8,543 nt of DNA from Chitinophagaceae bacterium (GTDB taxonomy: Bacteria > Bacteroidota > Bacteroidia > Chitinophagales > Chitinophagaceae), in contig JAICHT010000143.1 of the NCBI GenBank assembly GCA_025924755.1, positions 1 through 8,543 on the forward strand. Reading direction: 5' to 3'. Each line of letters opens with the position of its first letter. The stretch's first letter is position 1. This document shows positions 6,560-8,543 of this stretch, piece after piece. A program made the translations under genes and the position numbers. The notes under the pieces were generated by a model, which worked only from the letters and a program-made list of their open reading frames with translations, was not told the DNA's origin and ran no database searches.

Positions 6560-7808
6560 TTACTACCACGTTCTTTTCTTTCTTTTACTTACCACGCTGT
6601 TAAGCCTGGCATTTAACATCAGGATAGTGAACAGCATTTCTATTATTCTGCTGGTTGCTGTTACCCTGATGCACCCGGCCAGAACTACTCTTTTAAAAAA
6701 CGCTTTCAGCAATCCTTATTTTTTAAGTTTTCTTGCCTTGTTTCTTCTAAAAATAGCAGGGGTTTTTTATACCAGCGATGTAGAGCAAGGCTGGAAGCAT
6801 GTAACTGGCAAAGCTGCCTTAATTGCCATTCCTTTTTTCTTTTGTGCTAATAAAGATCTGCCGGCTTTGCTGGTGCGCCGCCTGATGACCTTTTTCAGTT
6901 TATCGCTTTTAGGCGTTACGCTTTATTGCCTTGTGCATGCTGCGTTTTTATACCAGCACCAGCACGATGTATCTGTTTTCTTTTATCACCCGTTGGTATC
7001 ACCGTTTCATCATCACGCCATTTTATTTTCTTTTGATATTTTTTTCTGCATTGTATATTGGATGGAAGACGGCCTGACTATTATTTCAAAGCAAAGGGAT
7101 AGAATATGGATCGTTTGCCTGTTGATTTATTTCTCTGGTATCATCTTTTTATTATCGTCTAAGCTGGCCATTGTTATATTATTAATTTACCTGGCGTTTT
7201 ATTTTACCAAAAACATTTTTACCCGCTCTAAATGGGTACTACCAGTTATGGGTAGTTGCTTATTGGCAGTGATAGTGTTGATTGGTATTACAAACAACCC
7301 GGTTAAAAAAAGATTTTCAGACCTTACCAACGGCAGCGCGGCTTTGTATAAGCAGCCACAATTTTCTCCTGGTGTTTATTTTAATGGCCTTCAGTTACGG
7401 CTGCTTACCTGGCGTTTTACCAACGAAATACTGACGGAGAAAAAAGCATGGCTGCTAGGCGTGAGCCCCGGCGATGCCCAGCCCGAACTGAATAAAAAAT
7501 ATACAGATACCCATATGTACCTGGGCGATGGCGTTACTAACAAAGGCTACCTGGATACCAGTTGCCACAATACTTTTTTGCAAATTACATTGGAGTCGGG
7601 GCTGGCAGGATTGCTGATTCTTTTATTCGCCTTTGGCTATTTTTTATACCAGTCCATAAAACGTCGCCGCCGGAGCACCATCCTCTTTTTTACTGCTATA
7701 TTGGCTTTTTGCTTTACCGATTCGTTGTTGTCTACCCAATATGCCATCTTGCTGGTAGTCTTCTTTCCGTTGCTGAGCCTTTATACCAAAACCACAGCAC
7801 CTCAGTGA
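6525..7808 (+). CDS. O-antigen ligase/polymerase superfamily protein (Wzy/WaaL-like), polytopic membrane protein
   Basis: This 427-residue hydrophobic protein has about 12 predicted membrane segments (near 15-33, 36-50, 66-82, 97-107, 120-145, 165-180, 195-210, 211-228, 238-256, 355-376, 385-402, 404-421) and one long periplasmic loop at about 257-352. The loop ends in SCHNTFLQITLESGLAGLLI (346-365), the hallmark of the O-antigen ligase family (PF04932) with the conserved His-Asn pair H348/N349. LLSSKLAIV (209-217) corresponds to the SR/SK motif of these proteins, and LQLRLLTWR (289-297) and LLGVSPGD (310-317) fit too. It would act on undecaprenyl-linked glycan in the periplasm, as ligase or second polymerase. 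A His-rich stretch (H145, H147, H155, H162-164) lies between two membrane segments. The start overlaps the preceding gene by 35 bases. The 3' end overlaps a convergent minus-strand gene by 77 bases. Confidence 0.8.
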   Translation: MPWKNALAKETNYYHVLFFLLLTTLLSLAFNIRIVNSISIILLVAVTLMHPARTTLLKNAFSNPYFLSFLALFLLKIAGVFYTSDVEQGWKHVTGKAALIAIPFFFCANKDLPALLVRRLMTFFSLSLLGVTLYCLVHAAFLYQHQHDVSVFFYHPLVSPFHHHAILFSFDIFFCIVYWMEDGLTIISKQRDRIWIVCLLIYFSGIIFLLSSKLAIVILLIYLAFYFTKNIFTRSKWVLPVMGSCLLAVIVLIGITNNPVKKRFSDLTNGSAALYKQPQFSPGVYFNGLQLRLLTWRFTNEILTEKKAWLLGVSPGDAQPELNKKYTDTHMYLGDGVTNKGYLDTSCHNTFLQITLESGLAGLLILLFAFGYFLYQSIKRRRRSTILFFTAILAFCFTDSLLSTQYAILLVVFFPLLSLYTKTTAPQ

Positions 7809-8543
7809 TAGCTTTTTTAACCGGCGAAAGTTTACTGCGATAAAAGCGAACAACTTTGTCTAAATGAATACGTTGCAGCAGTTTACCTACTGATATAGCG
7901 GTTACCTGTTTTAAAAAATACAGTTTATTGAACACTGCCTTATGAGGCATATACGTGTTTTTGATTTTTAAAACTTCTTTGCAGGCTTTATACCATTGCT
8001 GGTCACTCATGCCTTCCCAGCGCATATTTGCCAGCACTGCCGGCACGCGAACAAAACTGCAGCCATTAGCTTTCATACGAAGCAATAACTCATAATCCAT
8101 TGCATATTTATACGACAAGCTAAAACCGCCGTACTGTAGATAGCAACTGCGCTTTATAAAAACAGTTGGATGGTTCAGCGTCATTTCGTGCCGCAGGTAA
8201 TGATGGTCTCCCTGTATTACCATATCCCTTTTGCCTGATTTCCAGTAACAAAGATTACCGTAAGCAATATCATTATTTTTTATGGCAGCTACCACTTTTT
8301 CTACTGCGTCTTTCTCGTACCAGTCGTCGGCATTTATCAACCCGATAATTTCACCTGTAGCTTTGGCAATGCCCTTATTGAATGCATCACTCACTCCTTT
8401 ATCTTTTTCACTCACCCAATAGGCTAGCTGCGAGCTATATTGCTGTATGATGGAAACACTGTTATCGGTAGAGCCGCCGTCAATAATAATATATTCAATA
8501 TGAGGATAGGTTTGCTGCAACACGCTTTCAATGGTTTGCTGCA
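7732..8543 (-). CDS. Family 2 glycosyltransferase (GT-A fold), 5' end outside window
   Basis: This is a minus-strand GT2 glycosyltransferase whose first codons lie beyond the right edge. A GTG at 8523 could be read as a start, but the frame continues upstream as QQTIESVLQQTYPHIEY, the conserved first helix and second strand of GT2 enzymes, so only roughly a dozen or more N-terminal residues are missing. Numbering from that GTG, IIDGGSTDNS (13-22) binds the nucleotide, EKDKGVSDAFNKGI (39-52) is the usual WcaA-like block, and INADDWYE (63-70) holds the metal-binding acidic motif. LNHPTVFIKRSCY and YAMDYELLLRM give the acceptor-side region with its ED/MDYE-type acidic pair. No membrane helix is seen, and the C-terminal third is basic. 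It would add a sugar to the repeat unit, like the plus-strand transferases. Its stop (TAG, 7734-7732) falls inside the last gene of the plus-strand cluster. Confidence 0.88.
   Translation of the reverse strand, partial: QQTIESVLQQTYPHIEYIIIDGGSTDNSVSIIQQYSSQLAYWVSEKDKGVSDAFNKGIAKATGEIIGLINADDWYEKDAVEKVVAAIKNNDIAYGNLCYWKSGKRDMVIQGDHHYLRHEMTLNHPTVFIKRSCYLQYGGFSLSYKYAMDYELLLRMKANGCSFVRVPAVLANMRWEGMSDQQWYKACKEVLKIKNTYMPHKAVFNKLYFLKQVTAISVGKLLQRIHLDKVVRFYRSKLSPVKKAITEVLWFWYKGSATERRLPARWHIG

Noticed and set aside
7562..7843. 93-codon plus-strand open frame across the end of the ligase-like gene
   Set aside because: It is an out-of-frame shadow of the gene ending at 7808; the main frame carries the conserved CHNTFLQITLESGLAG motif at this place.
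7644..7853. 69-codon minus-strand open frame around the convergent junction
   Set aside because: It overlaps both real genes in another frame and has no family features.
7800..7860. Possible bidirectional terminator at the convergent junction (T-run near 7813)
   Set aside because: The short T-run has no stable GC-rich hairpin before it on either strand and lies inside the GT2 coding sequence.
8521..8523. GTG as the true start of the minus-strand glycosyltransferase
   Set aside because: The upstream codons read QQTIES, part of the conserved GT2 helix, and the first strand of the fold would be missing if translation began here.

Overview
This window is an interior slice of a surface-polysaccharide biosynthesis locus (O-antigen, capsule or exopolysaccharide type), most likely from a member of the Bacteroidota. 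I would guess Chitinophagaceae or a relative. That guess rests on protein character (FdtA/FdtB pair, DUF1972 glycosyltransferase, O-antigen polymerase and ligase-like proteins of Bacteroidota type), on moderately AT-rich DNA, on almost no purine-rich Shine-Dalgarno sequences, and on A-rich leaders before several starts. No rRNA or marker gene is present to confirm it.

Layout. Positions 1-7808 hold eight tightly packed plus-strand genes: the 3' end of a probable FkbM-family methyltransferase (1-521), a GT8-like glycosyltransferase (514-1590), an FdtA/QdtA-type sugar 3,4-ketoisomerase (1568-1933), an FdtB/QdtB-type PLP aminotransferase (1933-3018), a polytopic Wzy-like polymerase (3075-4352), a GT4 glycosyltransferase (4360-5442), a DUF1972/GT4-like glycosyltransferase (5450-6559) and a second polytopic protein of the O-antigen ligase/polymerase superfamily (6525-7808). 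Four of the seven junctions overlap, two have 7-base gaps, and the longest gap is 56 bases (3019-3074), so they probably form one transcription unit. On the minus strand a family 2 glycosyltransferase (7732-8543, start outside the window) converges on this unit and overlaps its last gene by 77 bases.

How the genes work together (inference from families). FdtA and FdtB would convert dTDP-4-keto-6-deoxyglucose into a dTDP-3-amino-3,6-dideoxyhexose (Fuc3N or Qui3N series). The four glycosyltransferases would assemble a lipid-linked repeat unit containing that sugar, and the FkbM enzyme may O-methylate it. One polytopic protein would polymerise the units in the periplasm, and the other could ligate the chain to its acceptor or be a second polymerase. 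RmlA/RmlB, the N-acyltransferase (FdtC/QdtC), a Wzx flippase, an initiating phosphoglycosyltransferase and a chain-length regulator are absent here and would have to lie outside the window.

No mobile element, CRISPR array, RNA gene or clear terminator was found, and no stretch over 300 bases lacks a gene. I do not see a wholly new system. The points most worth a second look are the convergent coding overlap at 7732-7808, the two polymerase/ligase-like proteins in one cluster, and the aminosugar branch without its acyltransferase.
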